Shown: positions 49,701 to 59,802 of the stretch, one piece after another
Layout of the letters: every line of letters begins with the position of its first letter
Numbering within the stretch: the stretch's first letter is position 1
NCBI RefSeq assembly: GCF_964199755.1
Contig: NC_133900.1
Span: 22,049,701 to 22,113,700 of the forward strand
Direction: 5' to 3'
Length of the DNA stretch: 64,000 nt
Source: Larus michahellis
Taxonomy: Eukaryota; Chordata; Aves; Charadriiformes; Laridae
Program-made: the position numbers and the translations under genes
Notes under the pieces: generated by a model
Seen by the model: only the letters and a program-made list of their open reading frames with translations
Database searches by the model: none
Told to the model about the DNA's origin: nothing

Positions 49701-51117
49701 CCCTCTTGCCTCAGGTGCACTATTTATATATCACAACACCCACCCTGCGACTCCAGAACTTATGCCCTTCACCTGGATGGTGGGTGGAGCCCAGGGGAGT
49801 TTAAATCCTCAACGTGAGAGTTCAGGGCCAGCCTTTAGAGGTTATTCATAGGATCTTCCTCTATGTTTCAAGAAGTTGTCAATAAATAAAACATCTGAGA
49901 GCTTGTGGAGGAGGGACTGGAAGCCTCATTGGCAGTCTCCTAGGAGAATATCTTATCATAAGCTCTGGTCATGCTTGTTCTGTTCAATAGATAACTGAAA
50001 GTAGCACTTATTTTCTCAGTGTTACTGGTCTCATTGACCTAACCTTACAACTTTTCCAGGGTTTTAATTCAGGCCTCTGTATTATTTAACTTTAAACTGT
50101 TAGTTCAGGTTTACTTTAGAAGACTGTTGCTTATCAAAGCACAACAGGTTTTAAAGTTTTCCTGAGTAAAGCGATCTTTTAAAAACAATGTTGCCCATAA
50201 TTGGCACGTTACTGGACTAAAGGAAGGTCAAGACATAAAATACTGAGTTTAATTGGTGTGTTTTGGTTTCCCTTTCCTATACCCTCGTTCATGCTGTTGT
50301 TTCAATGCCCCCTCCGGACACGTGAGTCTTCCTAGGTTCTCTCATCTCTGCAGCGGGTTTGTTGCACATTGACTTCTGTGTCTCCACAAACTTGTTTTTT
50401 CATTTTTGCTCTTTCTTTACACTTACCACCGTTTACACTTCCATAGGCCGGTGATGATTCAGTTCTCACAGAGTTAAAAGCCCATTTCCTTTTCCTGCAG
50501 TAGCGAACAGCAAAGGGTTCCAGCGTTGTTGTGTACGACTGGCCATGGAGTTGGTATTTATTTTGTGACAGTTACATAGGAAATAGGAAACTGAAGGTTA
50601 AAAGTTAATGAAGGAGTCATAAAGAAGCTGGTTACGCTTCTGACTGCAATCACTGTATAAAATGTACACTGAAACTCTGAACAGAATTATAGATCACCAC
50701 AGAGAGGAATAACTGTGCTAACAGACTCATTGTATATGCCATGACACGAAAACAATGAAATGCTCGTTACACAAAAGGGCTGTATAAATTAAAAACCTGT
50801 AAATACTTCTACCCTAATACTCGGCTCTTAATATAATGTGCCCTTGTGCAGGTAGAACAATGAACGTGTGTGCAGTCCCAAAGATAAATGTGCTTGTCTT
50901 GGATGCTGAGACACTTGGACTTGGTTTCTGTGCTCACAGCCCCCCTGAGGCACATCGTACATACCTCCGCAAATGCACACTCTTTTGTTTACCCCAATTT
51001 CTGGTATTTGCCCATTACTGAATGTTTTAATGCAGTGACTGTGAAATGTCAACACCGTTTTCTGCTACGTACTTCCATCTTCCCCACCGGGAAGCCATGG
51101 AGAACTCTTTCGCAATT
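43754..51117. other. Long unique stretch without a recognised gene
   Basis: AT-rich DNA with short frames on both strands (largest 48389-48811, minus, 140 codons, no domain). ACCTACCCAGGG occurs twice at about 45086 and 45114. T/G-rich low complexity lies at 45720-45750 and 46681-46712. At 49715-49890 a TATTTATATATC word is followed some 160 bases later by AATAAATAAA, an arrangement that could be an LTR or an old promoter/terminator pair but is not supported further. Confidence 0.5.
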
Positions 51118-51178
51118 AAAGACTCCCGTTGATTTAAGTAGTTCTGGACTGTGAGTTTCTAAGGAGCTTTAGGACACA
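51118..51178 (+). mobile_element. Possible ancient amniote interspersed repeat
   Basis: GACTCCCGTTGATTTAAGT, then TTTCTAAGGAGCTTTAGGAC recalls a repeat wording frequent in turtles and other sauropsids (actcccattgacttcaatgg, followed by cctaaatccctttaggc). I know the wording but not a secure family name. Low confidence. Confidence 0.35.
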
Positions 51179-51329
51179 CTGGTTATGAACGACATACATT
51201 AATTAAAACTGTCTGAAATGCCTTATATCTTCCCTTGAAGATCAATATAATTGAAAACAATTCTTTATGTCAATAAGTGGATTGAACCACCTTGTCCCAG
51301 TAGCAGAGTCCTGTCCCAAGGGCGGTCAG

Positions 51330-51385
51330 TGGCACTGCGCCCATTGATTTCAGCAGGAGCAGGGGTTTATCCTATTCCTGGGGCC
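51330..51385 (+). mobile_element. Possible ancient amniote interspersed repeat
   Basis: ACTGCGCCCATTGATTTCAG, then CAGGAGCAGGGGTTTATCC recalls the same kind of sauropsid repeat wording (cattgacttcagtgggagcagg). It lies 150 bases after the previous candidate in the same orientation, so the two may be parts of one degraded element. Confidence 0.35.
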
Positions 51386-52597
51386 TATTTATGCAAGTGC
51401 TTTCCCCGTTTTACTTTTTCCTATCAGAAGGCACAATTCACTGTGCCTCTGAGGCTAGCGAAAAGCCCACGGTCAGTGTCACCCAGTCTGGCATCCTGAA
51501 GCACTGTCCTGAGAACGAAGATTTCTCGCTTCCCGAGCAGCTGAGCCTGTTGTTTCCTTACTGTCCAAACATCTATAGAGACTGCTGGGAGTTTTGTCAG
51601 CAGGAGGGTTTGGGGAACAGGCATCCACGTGGGGAGCCTTAGCTGGCATGGTACCGATCTCTCCAAAAGTCTCCAGCTGTTTCCGAAACCTCCATCTGTG
51701 GTTTTCAGAGCCCATCGCACAGCCCCGGCTCAGTACACACAACAACTTGGTTTCCCCATTTCTGCCTATAGTTCATACCGTTCCCTTTTGCATTGCACAA
51801 TTGATTACTCCGTGCTACCTTTTGAGGGCGGTTTATCTGAAAGGTGGCAGCTTTTAGACTGAAAACGCGATGCCAAACCTGCACACGTGTGTCTAGCGTT
51901 ATTCATGCAAGTAAAGCAGACTGTTCCCGTTCTCCTCGTATGTTTTCTTTCTTTGCTTCCATCTGTTGCATCCCACATCAACCTGCAAACTTTGATCTCT
52001 GCATCTTACGACTGGCAAAAGCACTGGTGGGTACAGAGTAAATATCATCATCAATAAAGAAGAGCTACTGCTTGAAAACCTAAAGTAATGATTCTTGGAA
52101 TTGCAACAGTAATATTTTTTTTTAGTATGCTATCTTGCCTTATATGGTAAATACACTAGAAACCCCAATTTGCTGCTATTTTTCTGTATGTTTCCAAAGA
52201 TGCACTGTCTTTTTGCAAGGAGCCGTGGAGTGATAATTGTTCTTCTCCACTGCTTGGGCTTATTAACTTCTGATTATTTTTTCATTTCTTTGTAACCGTT
52301 CATCAAATTCCAACTGAATTTAAAAATAAACACAGATTATGAAAAACTGCAAATAAATTTATGGCTCAGGGAGCCATAATCATTGGCCACAGTTTGACAG
52401 AGGAATATAATCATTGATTTTGATAGGACCAACACTCAGACTTTTGCTTTGTAAGACAATAAGGCTGCTCTAGGTTTTCCTTGGGATTTCTGGAGCTGGG
52501 AGAAGGATGCCATTGCAGGATGCCATGGAAAGAATGCCACTTTCTCAGTTTACAGTGTTTAGGATTCTTTTTTGTCAGTGGCTAATATATTCTATAG
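51386..52597. other. Unique non-coding DNA
   Basis: No gene was recognised. Overlapping frames at 51391-51862 on both strands have no domain. A hairpin lies at 52359-52379. Confidence 0.55.
52359..52379. other. Perfect 9-bp hairpin
   Basis: TTATGGCTC (52359-52367) pairs with GAGCCATAA (52371-52379) around a 3-base loop. The ATAATCATTG word is repeated soon after (near 52376 and 52408), which gives this AT-rich patch a structured look. Confidence 0.65.
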
Positions 52598-52663
52598 CCT
52601 CAGTCAAGATCATCCAAAACCTCAGTCAAGATCACCCAAAACCTGAGTCGAGATCACCCAAGC
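52598..52663 (+). repeat. 22-bp minisatellite, three copies
   Basis: Three head-to-tail copies of a 22-base unit beginning CCTCAGTCAAGATCACCC, at 52598-52619, 52620-52641 and 52642-52663. Copies one and two differ at one base; copy three differs at three or four. This suggests two rounds of duplication, the most recent between copies one and two. Confidence 0.93.
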
Positions 52664-53646
52664 CAAGACTAAAGAAACTCAGATGAGTTTACAAATGTTT
52701 CTGTATAAATATAATATGCTTGTGTACCAATTTTACTAAACTTTCTTCCTTTCAGCCTTTTTGAATTATAGTTTAGGGAACAAAGCAAAAGAAATGAGAA
52801 ATAAAACCCGGGAACAAAACTAAAAATTATCATATTGTTTTCTTAATTGAATGTCCAATAAAATCGCTGGATGAGTAATTTTCCCAGCTTATATTCTAAT
52901 GCGCCATTCTGGTTTCTTGTTACTTATGAGAACTATCTAGCTATTTGACTATCATCTCTAATTTCTTTCATTAAAAAAAAATCTTCTGGAAACTAAAAAG
53001 TGATGACTTGGCATCAATCATGTAAGCAACAAAGAAAATTTCTTTGGTAAGCAGCATGCTGTAAATTAAAATTTGTGACAGTAGATTTTGTGAATAAGTC
53101 AGTCATTGATAAAGCTACATTTTAATTAAGTTGAAAAGATCACAAAGCATGTTAGTGTGCAAGCTAAATAAATCTTCATCACACACACAGGCTGTGTCCT
53201 ATACCACTGGGATATAACAGTTGTTTTTAAATTTGCAATGAAAATATAACTTAAGGTTACCTTTACTGATTGCAGATTTGTGCATGGCAGCATGAAGATG
53301 TGCGAAAATAGCTCTTCTCTTCCAGGAGAGCACTCTGAAGTGTCACTCACTATCCTCAGCTCATCGGTATTTCTTTCCTATTATCTCTAGATCTCAAATC
53401 AAGACCTCAGAGTCTCCGTAGCACAGCTTGGCATGATGAATTCTTCATCACTGAACACTTTTCAAGTGTTATTTCATCCTCTGCTGTATGCATGGGGTCA
53501 GTCCCGACAGCCAAACTGGCCTGCACTCTGGAAGAAAAAAATATTTAGTTCCTTTGGCTGCAGCCATGCTGGAGGATTAAACTTAGACTACAACAGTGGT
53601 TCGTTTTTGCGCCAGAAAAGGAAAGCACCCGTAAGGCTACCTCATA
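52664..53646. other. Unique AT-rich non-coding DNA
   Basis: No gene, RNA or repeat was recognised in this stretch. Confidence 0.55.
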
Positions 53647-53709
53647 TGGACTAGATGACCTTTAAAGGTCCCTTCCAACCCAACACATTCTATGATTCTA
53701 TGATTCTGT
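53647..53709 (+). mobile_element. CR1 3' tip with three terminal octamers
   Basis: GGACTAGATGACCTTTAAAG, GTCCCTTCCAACCCAACAC, then three octamers (ATTCTATG, ATTCTATG, ATTCTGTA). The CR1 replication machinery is thought to use such octamer tails, and extra copies are typical of recent insertions. Only about 60 bases of the element are present. Confidence 0.93.
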
Positions 53710-53739
53710 ATCACCTCTTTTCCTGCCTCGGACATTACG

Positions 53740-53799
53740 TTCCACATGATGGGGATAACTAAGTATTTTCATGTGATATCATAGATAAGGAAAGTAAAC
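53740..53799 (+). mobile_element. Possible ancient L2/L3 or MIR-like piece
   Basis: ATGGGGATAACTAAGTATTT, then ATAGATAAGGAAAGTAA resembles the old LINE/MIR wording (gaggtaggtaagtattatt, ttatagataaggaaactga). It starts about 30 bases after the CR1 tip. The match is short and the family uncertain. Confidence 0.35.
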
Positions 53800-55633
53800 C
53801 CTCACCTGTGGAACACTCAATAACATTGCATATTACCACCGATAACTTCCACTTGCTCTCATAGCTTTACATCTGCTATCGACAATTTCATCTTTAATTT
53901 AGAAGAAAAACTACGTGCAAAGGTACGTGTATGTCTTGTACAGAGACCTTACGAGGGCATTTTGTGGGATTATTTCTACCCAGAGAAGTGGCTGCCTTCT
54001 TCCCCCAGTGCTGAGGTCTGTGCTGGATTTGAACCTCATTGTACTGTTGGCACTCTATTTCTCTCAGTGGGTATTAGAGAATTCTCTTCATTTCATGCAT
54101 GGGTGGCTGTAGAAAGCAGAGATAAAGTTTCAAGTCTCTTTATTTAACCCATACAAAATAATTAAAACACATTCTTCATCTCAGCATCCCCTTAGGGCTT
54201 AACATATTGAGAGAAACACGTCCTAATGTGAAATGAGCTTCAAGACAAATGGTCCTGGCTTTAGTTTGAAAGTCACCTCTGCAAAGAATGCATTTGTTTT
54301 CTTATTCATGCCACTTTTTGTTTCTTTTTAAATTCTGACACATTGAGATAAAATTGTCACATCAAAACTTCTCCTTAAATACAAAACCGTGCACTTGTTT
54401 TTAAATGCAGGTATAAAAGCCCCTTCAGGGCTGGTCTGGTTTAGGCTTTTGCAGCCATCGAAGCTCCCTTCCTTCGGCAAGGAGGCAGTGCCTCAGCCCT
54501 CCCGCCCGCCTCTTGCTGCCAGAGCTGCAGCCCTCCAGGGCAACGGCCAATTTTTCTCCCCAGCTTTGTACTCCGTCTCTTGGCACAGGCCTGGCAGTGA
54601 ACACAGAGCTCTTACGGTCTCCTCCGGGTCTGGCAGAAATCACGGCTAGCGGTGGGCAGGTCAGGCTTGCCTTCCCTGAGCAAGCTTGCCCAAGGAGCAG
54701 CTCGAATAATTTGTCATTGCCGCGCTGTCCGGCATCATCGCCTGCGTCCAACACTGGCAAAGAAAGAGGGTATTGGGAAATAAAACACAGCTAATAATCA
54801 GAAATCTCTTTAGTGTGCTAAAACATGACTAAAAGACTCGGAATGACGTTCTAACACATGGCTGTATTTTATATCACAGACATTTTCCCTAGCTTTTTAT
54901 TTATTCTTTCAAGCGTTATTCAGTGTAAGCAAAAGCATTGCCACTGAGCCCTGGGAAACAAATGTGTGTTCTCCCAAGTCAGGAAAGGCAAAGTGTTTCC
55001 ATGCAAAAAGTTACATCTACCTAATGAAGCGGCACATCAATTTTGGTGTACAACCATAAAGCCCCACAGAAGGCTGTTTTTGTTTGTATTATGTTCTCAC
55101 ATCTCCAAGAAATACAGGTTCAAAACAAGGTGTCATTCGCTCTAATAGTATGGAATGAGGCTGTTCTTCCCAATAAACTCAGGAAAGGCCTGTGGTACGT
55201 CTTTCAGTAAGTTAAACAAGATCCTGTTAAAGAAAATAGATCTCTCTCTCTCTCTGACCGAGAGCTCCTATACATGTGTTTATAAATTCCCCCAGCCAAA
55301 TTCTTTCATCAGATACCTACGTATGAGCCCCAGCCATGACACGCTTACACTCATGGAAATGCATCAAGCTCCCCGGTTCCCAAAAAGCCTTATAAGACTT
55401 TTGTACAGTTACGAGTACAGAAAATTACTCTAATGAAGAATCTACTTAAACTTAATTGTCTCATTTAATTGGACTGTTTAAATTGCTAATCATTTTGTAA
55501 GCATTACTTTCTAAGTTGGTTTTAGTGGGTAGTTTGCCCTTTTTGTTGTTGCTGGAGGAATTCAGTAATAATTAACTGACCCAGTGTGTAATTATACTGC
55601 TGAAAATAAGCTATGAGACATTTAATAAAAGGA
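53800..55633. other. Unique non-coding DNA
   Basis: No gene was recognised. A GC-richer patch at 54420-54760 carries frames on both strands without domains. A short (TC)n run lies at 55239-55256. Confidence 0.55.
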
Positions 55634-55706
55634 GACTATTAACAGGATTTGAATTTATGACCTTCAAAATATGAAGCAAACACTTTATCCATGAGGTCAC
55701 ACCAGC
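55634..55706 (-). pseudogene. Decayed tRNA-like sequence (tRNA-Arg-like pseudogene or tRNA-derived SINE)
   Basis: On the minus strand, 73 bases fit the length and order of a tRNA without gaps. A box A-like segment (TGACCTCATGGATAAAGTG) resembles the D-arm of arginine tRNAs (tggcctaatggataagg). A box B-like segment (AATTCAAATCC) stands in the correct place for the T-arm. A TTTT stretch that could stop RNA polymerase III follows about 12 bases later. The stems pair badly: the acceptor and T stems are mostly mismatched, although CTTC/GAAG can pair around the anticodon loop. It is therefore not a working tRNA gene. The comparison is with tRNA sequences from memory. Confidence 0.45.
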
Positions 55707-56423
55707 TTTCACTACAGTCTGAGAATTTACGGTCACTAGATTAGCCACAGAAAGCCTCTGCTCTCGTTCTTTGGATGTACGGGGAACGCACTGAGAAACA
55801 GATTAAAATAATATTAGAAGAAATACAGCAGTGGAAAAATGCCTGGAAAGCTTGTTCCCCTCAGACCTCCAGATCTATACACGTGCCACAGGCTGTGGGA
55901 GTCAAATGTGATGTGTACGTTGAGTTTAGTAAAAAGAAAGCTGGGTCCATACTTCTGCATCTCTATACGAATGTACTGGTATTCGTTTTTCAGCATTTTT
56001 ATTACTGGTGGCTCAAGTAGCAAAACAGCACAGTCGTGGGCATCCTGCCATGGCTTGGAGGAGGCCAGACCGTACGGATAATATGTCAGTGGCTGGGGTA
56101 TGCGTGACTTAGGGAACGTTTGCAGCTGGATATTTGCAGATATCCTTTCACGTTTCAGGGGGCTTGCCTGCTCTGCTCCCATGACTGGTCCAAGGGAGAT
56201 GGCGATTTGTGGGCATGGACACCCATAGTAAAGCCGAAGACTTTGGGAGTTGCTGCAGACGGTAAAGCAGCAGATGCGACAGCAAACACAGAGCTTTGGG
56301 GGCTGAGAATTTCCCCCTCGTGTTCCCTATGAGGCACCAGCCTGTAACGCCCTTTCCTCAGCTGCGATAAATGGTGGTAGCATTTTAAGCTTGAAGCTCT
56401 GCCGATGCCTGAGTCCTTTCTAT
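55707..56423. other. Unique non-coding DNA
   Basis: No gene was recognised. Frames on both strands at 55775-56337 overlap each other and have no domain. Confidence 0.5.
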
Positions 56424-56500
56424 GCCCAATTTACAGGACACAGTTTGAGATAAGAAAATTACTAAGCACCTTGGCTCTCACACAGCCAGGCAGTTCGCAC
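56424..56500 (+). mobile_element. MIR-like or L2-like repeat remnant (probable)
   Basis: CCCAATTTACAGGACACAG, then GAAAATTACTAAGCACCTTG and CTCACACAGCCAGGCAGT track the classic MIR/L2 wording (attttacagatgaggaaactg, aagtaacttgcccaagg, tcacacagctagtaagt). Many bases are changed, as expected for an element older than the split of birds and mammals. Confidence 0.45.
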
Positions 56501-57656
56501 CATGTTTTCTTTAGCCTTTAGGACAGAATATATTTTACTGAATCACTCCAAGAGTTTCGTCTCATTGAGGCTTCGAATAATTTGATAACTTGTATATTTG
56601 TTCGATGAAACCATGTACTTCCAGATACGTCGTACGAGGAAATAACCTTGCAGCAAATGCCAAAGCAGCTGGTATCTGTGAAAATACCCTAAAGCCAAGT
56701 GCAGGCTGGAAAGATCCCAGTGCTTTCTGCCGGCCAAAGAGCTTTTACAATACCAGGTAATTAGGATCCCGTAGGATGGGGTCTGATATTTAGGTAGACA
56801 GCTCAGAAAGCGTAAGTGGGAATACATTGCAACTGGTAATAACTGTTTTCAGTGCTTCTCAGGTCTGTTCCCATTCTTCATCCTGCATACCTAAGCACAA
56901 TAACACTGAATGTGTCTAAACATAAGATGAGAAACTATGGGCCGGAGGAATACTTGAATTACTTCTTCCCTATAGACCAAACAGTGTCTTTGAGACAAAT
57001 AAAGAGGAGGGATGTGTCACCTGAACTCTGTGAATCATTAGTGATGAGTGTGGCATGGCTGAAAACTGACAAAGTTTGGTTTGTCTGTCCCCCATGGGCA
57101 TACGGCTCTGGGTGCTGTGATCAGCATCACTTTTCAGGAACAATTCTGAGTGGTGGGCTGGGACAGAGGGACAAAGAATAAGTATTCACTAACTGGCTTT
57201 AATTAAAAAGAATAAAGGCCACATCATTAGATTTTGATAATACACCCAAGTAATAATGGTTCCCGATTGCTTGCTAATTTACAGGGCAGAAAAGCCTATG
57301 CGCAAACAGATTTGCAAGCTCTGACTTCTAAAACAAGCAAAACCACTTCTCAGCTGTAAGACGGAGGAATGGTCTGTGTTATCAAACACGGGTCCAGTTC
57401 AGGCAAGGTTGATGACCTCAGTCAAATATTTATTAAAGGGGAAAGAAGTATTTGTAGTGACTTGTTTATTCTAGCTCTTGCTCACACTGATAGGATTTCC
57501 TCCCCTGGGTTATCGTGCTGAAACCTTCCTTGTGCCTAACTTTGTCTTTTGGAAAGGTTTCCAGTCCACATCCCACTTTTCCTGCTTTTCAGCAGTAGAA
57601 AAACAAGCAGCTTGTCTCGCTGGTGGGTTACGTGGCTTTCACGGCCCCCAGAGCAG
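56501..57656. other. Unique non-coding DNA
   Basis: No gene was recognised. The frames here (56543-56827 minus, 56852-57181 plus) have no domain. Confidence 0.55.
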
Positions 57657-57840
57657 GGTGGTGATGGTGGTGGTGGTGGTAATGGTGGTGGTGGTGGTGG
57701 TGATAGTGGCGGTCATGGTGGCGGTGATGGTGGTGGTGGTGGTGGTGGTGGTGATGGTGGTGGTGGTGATAGTGGTGGTGGTGGTGGTGATAGTGGTGGT
57801 GGTGATGGTGATGGTGGTGATGGTGGTGGTGGTAGTGGGG
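57657..57840 (+). repeat. GTG/GAT compound triplet array, about 184 bp
   Basis: Almost unbroken GGT/GTG triplets with regular GAT and occasional GAC-like or AGT variants. It is the largest simple repeat in the window. Because the unit is three bases, frames stay open across it: Val/Met and Gly/Asp repeats on plus, His/Tyr and Thr/Ile repeats on minus. The long open frames at 57478-57864, 57549-58088, 57628-57900 and 57639-57884 are produced by this array and are not evidence of a gene. The G-rich strand could form two-layer quadruplexes. Confidence 0.95.
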
Positions 57841-58213
57841 CAGCTCAGAACAAAACGAGGATGACTTCTCCAGGGAAGGAGCACCGCACTGGCAGCTCAT
57901 GGCCAGTCTGCCATCCCAGAGGACGGCTGCAAATTCAGTTTAGTAATGTTGGAACCGTCATGCGTGCTGAAGATGAAACAGCTAAATACTTTTATCGGTC
58001 TCATTTGTCTCCTGAGCTATACTGTGGAACTAATTGCAAAATTACATCTAATAAAAAAAAAAAAAATCATGTGTTTCAGCTTTATTAGGGATACATTATT
58101 GCCTGCATAATATGAAAAGGGTGCACTAAAAATTACATTCAGGTTTGGCAACATTTTCTCCGCGCAAGATTTGAAGTAATTTTTAATGTACTTGCCACTG
58201 GTAAGATAACACT
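57841..58213. other. Unique non-coding DNA
   Basis: I see only a run of A near 58052-58065 and mixed-composition DNA between the triplet array and the next repeat piece. Confidence 0.5.
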
Positions 58214-58335
58214 TAATGCTTTTATAGTACCTTCACCTCCGGATCTGAAAGTACTGTGTAAAGGAGGGCAAGTACAATTATTTCTGCAATTATAAGAAGA
58301 GATTAAGAGGCAGACAAGCTGCAAAACATGCCCGG
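58214..58335 (+). mobile_element. Ancient L3/L2-like LINE 3' end (probable)
   Basis: TTTTATAGTACCTTCACCTC, CGGATCTGAAAGTACTGTGT, then CAAGTACAATTATTTCTGCA, AGATTAAGAGGCAGACAAGC and ACATGCCCGGGATGATG follow in order the old LINE tail (ttatatagcaccttt, ggatctcaaagcgctttac, gtaagtattattatccccatt, agaggttaagtgacttgccc). The shared order over about 120 bases makes this the best of the ancient-repeat candidates, though every block carries changes. Confidence 0.5.
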
Positions 58336-59473
58336 GATGATGATGTAAATGAGCGACAAGCTTGGTAAAGATGTTCACCTTTACTGGCTTTTCAATACTA
58401 CAGAAGATCAGCTACTTGTGACAATAATAATGATAATTAGAAATGAGAGTGTTTTAAAATGATTCTATCTATATAAATTAAGCATCACTTGCATTAAAAG
58501 AAATGGCTTTTGGCTTCTACAGAGCAGATTTCCTCGCACATCGGTGTGGTCTGAGGTCCCTTTTTAACATACTTTATAAATAAGTGAAAAAGTTTTCCGT
58601 GAGTAGTATGTTCTTCTCAGCTACTGAAATATCGTCAAGGATCTCATTAACCTCCTGTTCTTTTAAGCAGAGCACTCTCAACACGGCACTGTCCTGATGT
58701 GGGTTTTCTATTTCTTCTGGCCAGCGTTCATCACAGAGCAATGGCAGACGTAGATCCCTGCTCAACGGGGCTCTATATACAGTTTAAGTATAGCGTGATT
58801 TCACTACACTTCATGTTATGTTAATGGGAATGTTTATTTTGACAAATGAAAAGTTATCCAATATACGTTAATGTCGGTAATCTTGTGTTTACCATAACCG
58901 GCTCCAAAAATACTTAAATACATTTATAGCCAATCTTCATTTCAAATAAAATGATCATTTTCTTCTTCATGGGGTTCTTCTTCCTAACCAGAGTTCAGAG
59001 AATAATTCTTCCTAATTCTCTTGATAAACATCATTTTACTTTCTGTTTACTACTAACAATCCAATTTATATATTTTTTAATTTATTTTAATTGCATTAAA
59101 AAGCTGTTTAATGGAAGTATGCCAGCAGGTCATTGTGCGTGACCTGTGTTCTATCGGGGAATTACTAAAACTAGTTTATTTTCTTCCTGTTACTGTCAAG
59201 GGAGAAAATTTCGAGCCTCACCTCGTGCCAAGGCAGCGGTTGCTCACGCGCTGGTTCAACACCAGCAGCTACTTCAGGAGCACCGAGGCAGATCTCTCCG
59301 AGCAGCCAAGGGTATGAGACACCAGCTGGTGTATGCGCCAGAGGGCATAGATTCTGCTATATATGCTCATACGCATTCATACGGGCGCATATTCCAGTGA
59401 GTGAGCAGACTGAGTCTGTGTCGCTATTCAGACCGTGTTTTCATAACCACTCTCTTTCCTTTATTTCAGATCT
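58336..59473. other. Unique AT-rich non-coding DNA
   Basis: No gene was recognised. The frames at 58574-58765 (minus) and 59146-59400 (plus) have no domain. The latter runs close to the CR1 insertion but is not part of it. Confidence 0.55.
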
Positions 59474-59714
59474 CGATCTGAAGGGGGCCTACAAGAAAGC
59501 TGGAGAGGGGCTTTTTACAAGGGCACGTAGTGATAGGATGAGGGGTGATGGCTTCAAACTGAAAGAGGGTAGATTGAGATTAGATACTAGGAAGAAATTT
59601 TTCACTCTGAGGGCGGTGAGGCACTGGAACAGGTTGCCCAGAGAAGTTGTGGCTGCCCCATCCCTGGAGGTGTTCAAGGCCAGGCTGGATGGGGCTTTGG
59701 GCAGCCTGGTCTAG
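59474..59714 (+). pseudogene. C-terminal fragment of CR1 ORF2 (endonuclease/reverse transcriptase)
   Basis: About 80 codons read without frameshift or stop to the natural TAG at 59712-59714. The peptide carries the conserved CR1 tail wording FFTLRAVRHWNRLPREVV and PSLEVFKARLDGAL. Full-length CR1 ORF2 encodes an apurinic-type endonuclease and a reverse transcriptase that copy the element into the genome. Here both catalytic domains are missing because of 5' truncation, so the fragment has no enzyme activity. The open frame continues upstream to about 59397, but that part is host DNA and the ATG there is chance. Confidence 0.93.
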
Positions 59715-59802
59715 TGGGAGGTGTCCCTGCCCAGGGCAGGGGGGTGGAACTAGATGGTCTTTAAGGTCCCTTCCAACCCGAACCATTCTGTAATTCTATG
59801 AT
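59474..59802 (+). mobile_element. CR1 LINE 3' fragment with coding tail, about 330 bp
   Basis: The best-preserved CR1 in the window. The element starts near GATCTGAAGGGGGCCTACAA, runs through the last part of ORF2, the stop in GGTCTAGTGGG, the GGTGTCCCTGCCC and GGGTGGAACTAGATGG blocks and GGTCCCTTCCAACCC, and ends in two octamers (ATTCTGTA, ATTCTATG). It is 5'-truncated like nearly all CR1 copies. The terminal octamers and intact frame suggest a comparatively young insertion. Confidence 0.97.

Noticed and set aside
49790..49812. T-arm-like GGGGA-loop-TCCTC pairing
   Set aside because: The box B match is poor and no D-arm or box A lies upstream.
49715..49925. TATATAT word followed by AATAAATAAA, LTR-like spacing
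   Set aside because: No inverted TG/CA ends, no second copy, no primer-binding site and no retroviral genes nearby.
54028..54046. Perfect box B-like word on minus (GGTTCAAATCC)
   Set aside because: No box A at the right distance upstream and no tRNA fold. Treated as chance.
57478..58088. Long Gly/Asp and Val/Met frames on plus and poly-His frames on minus
   Set aside because: They exist only because the GTG/GAT triplet array has no stops in those frames.
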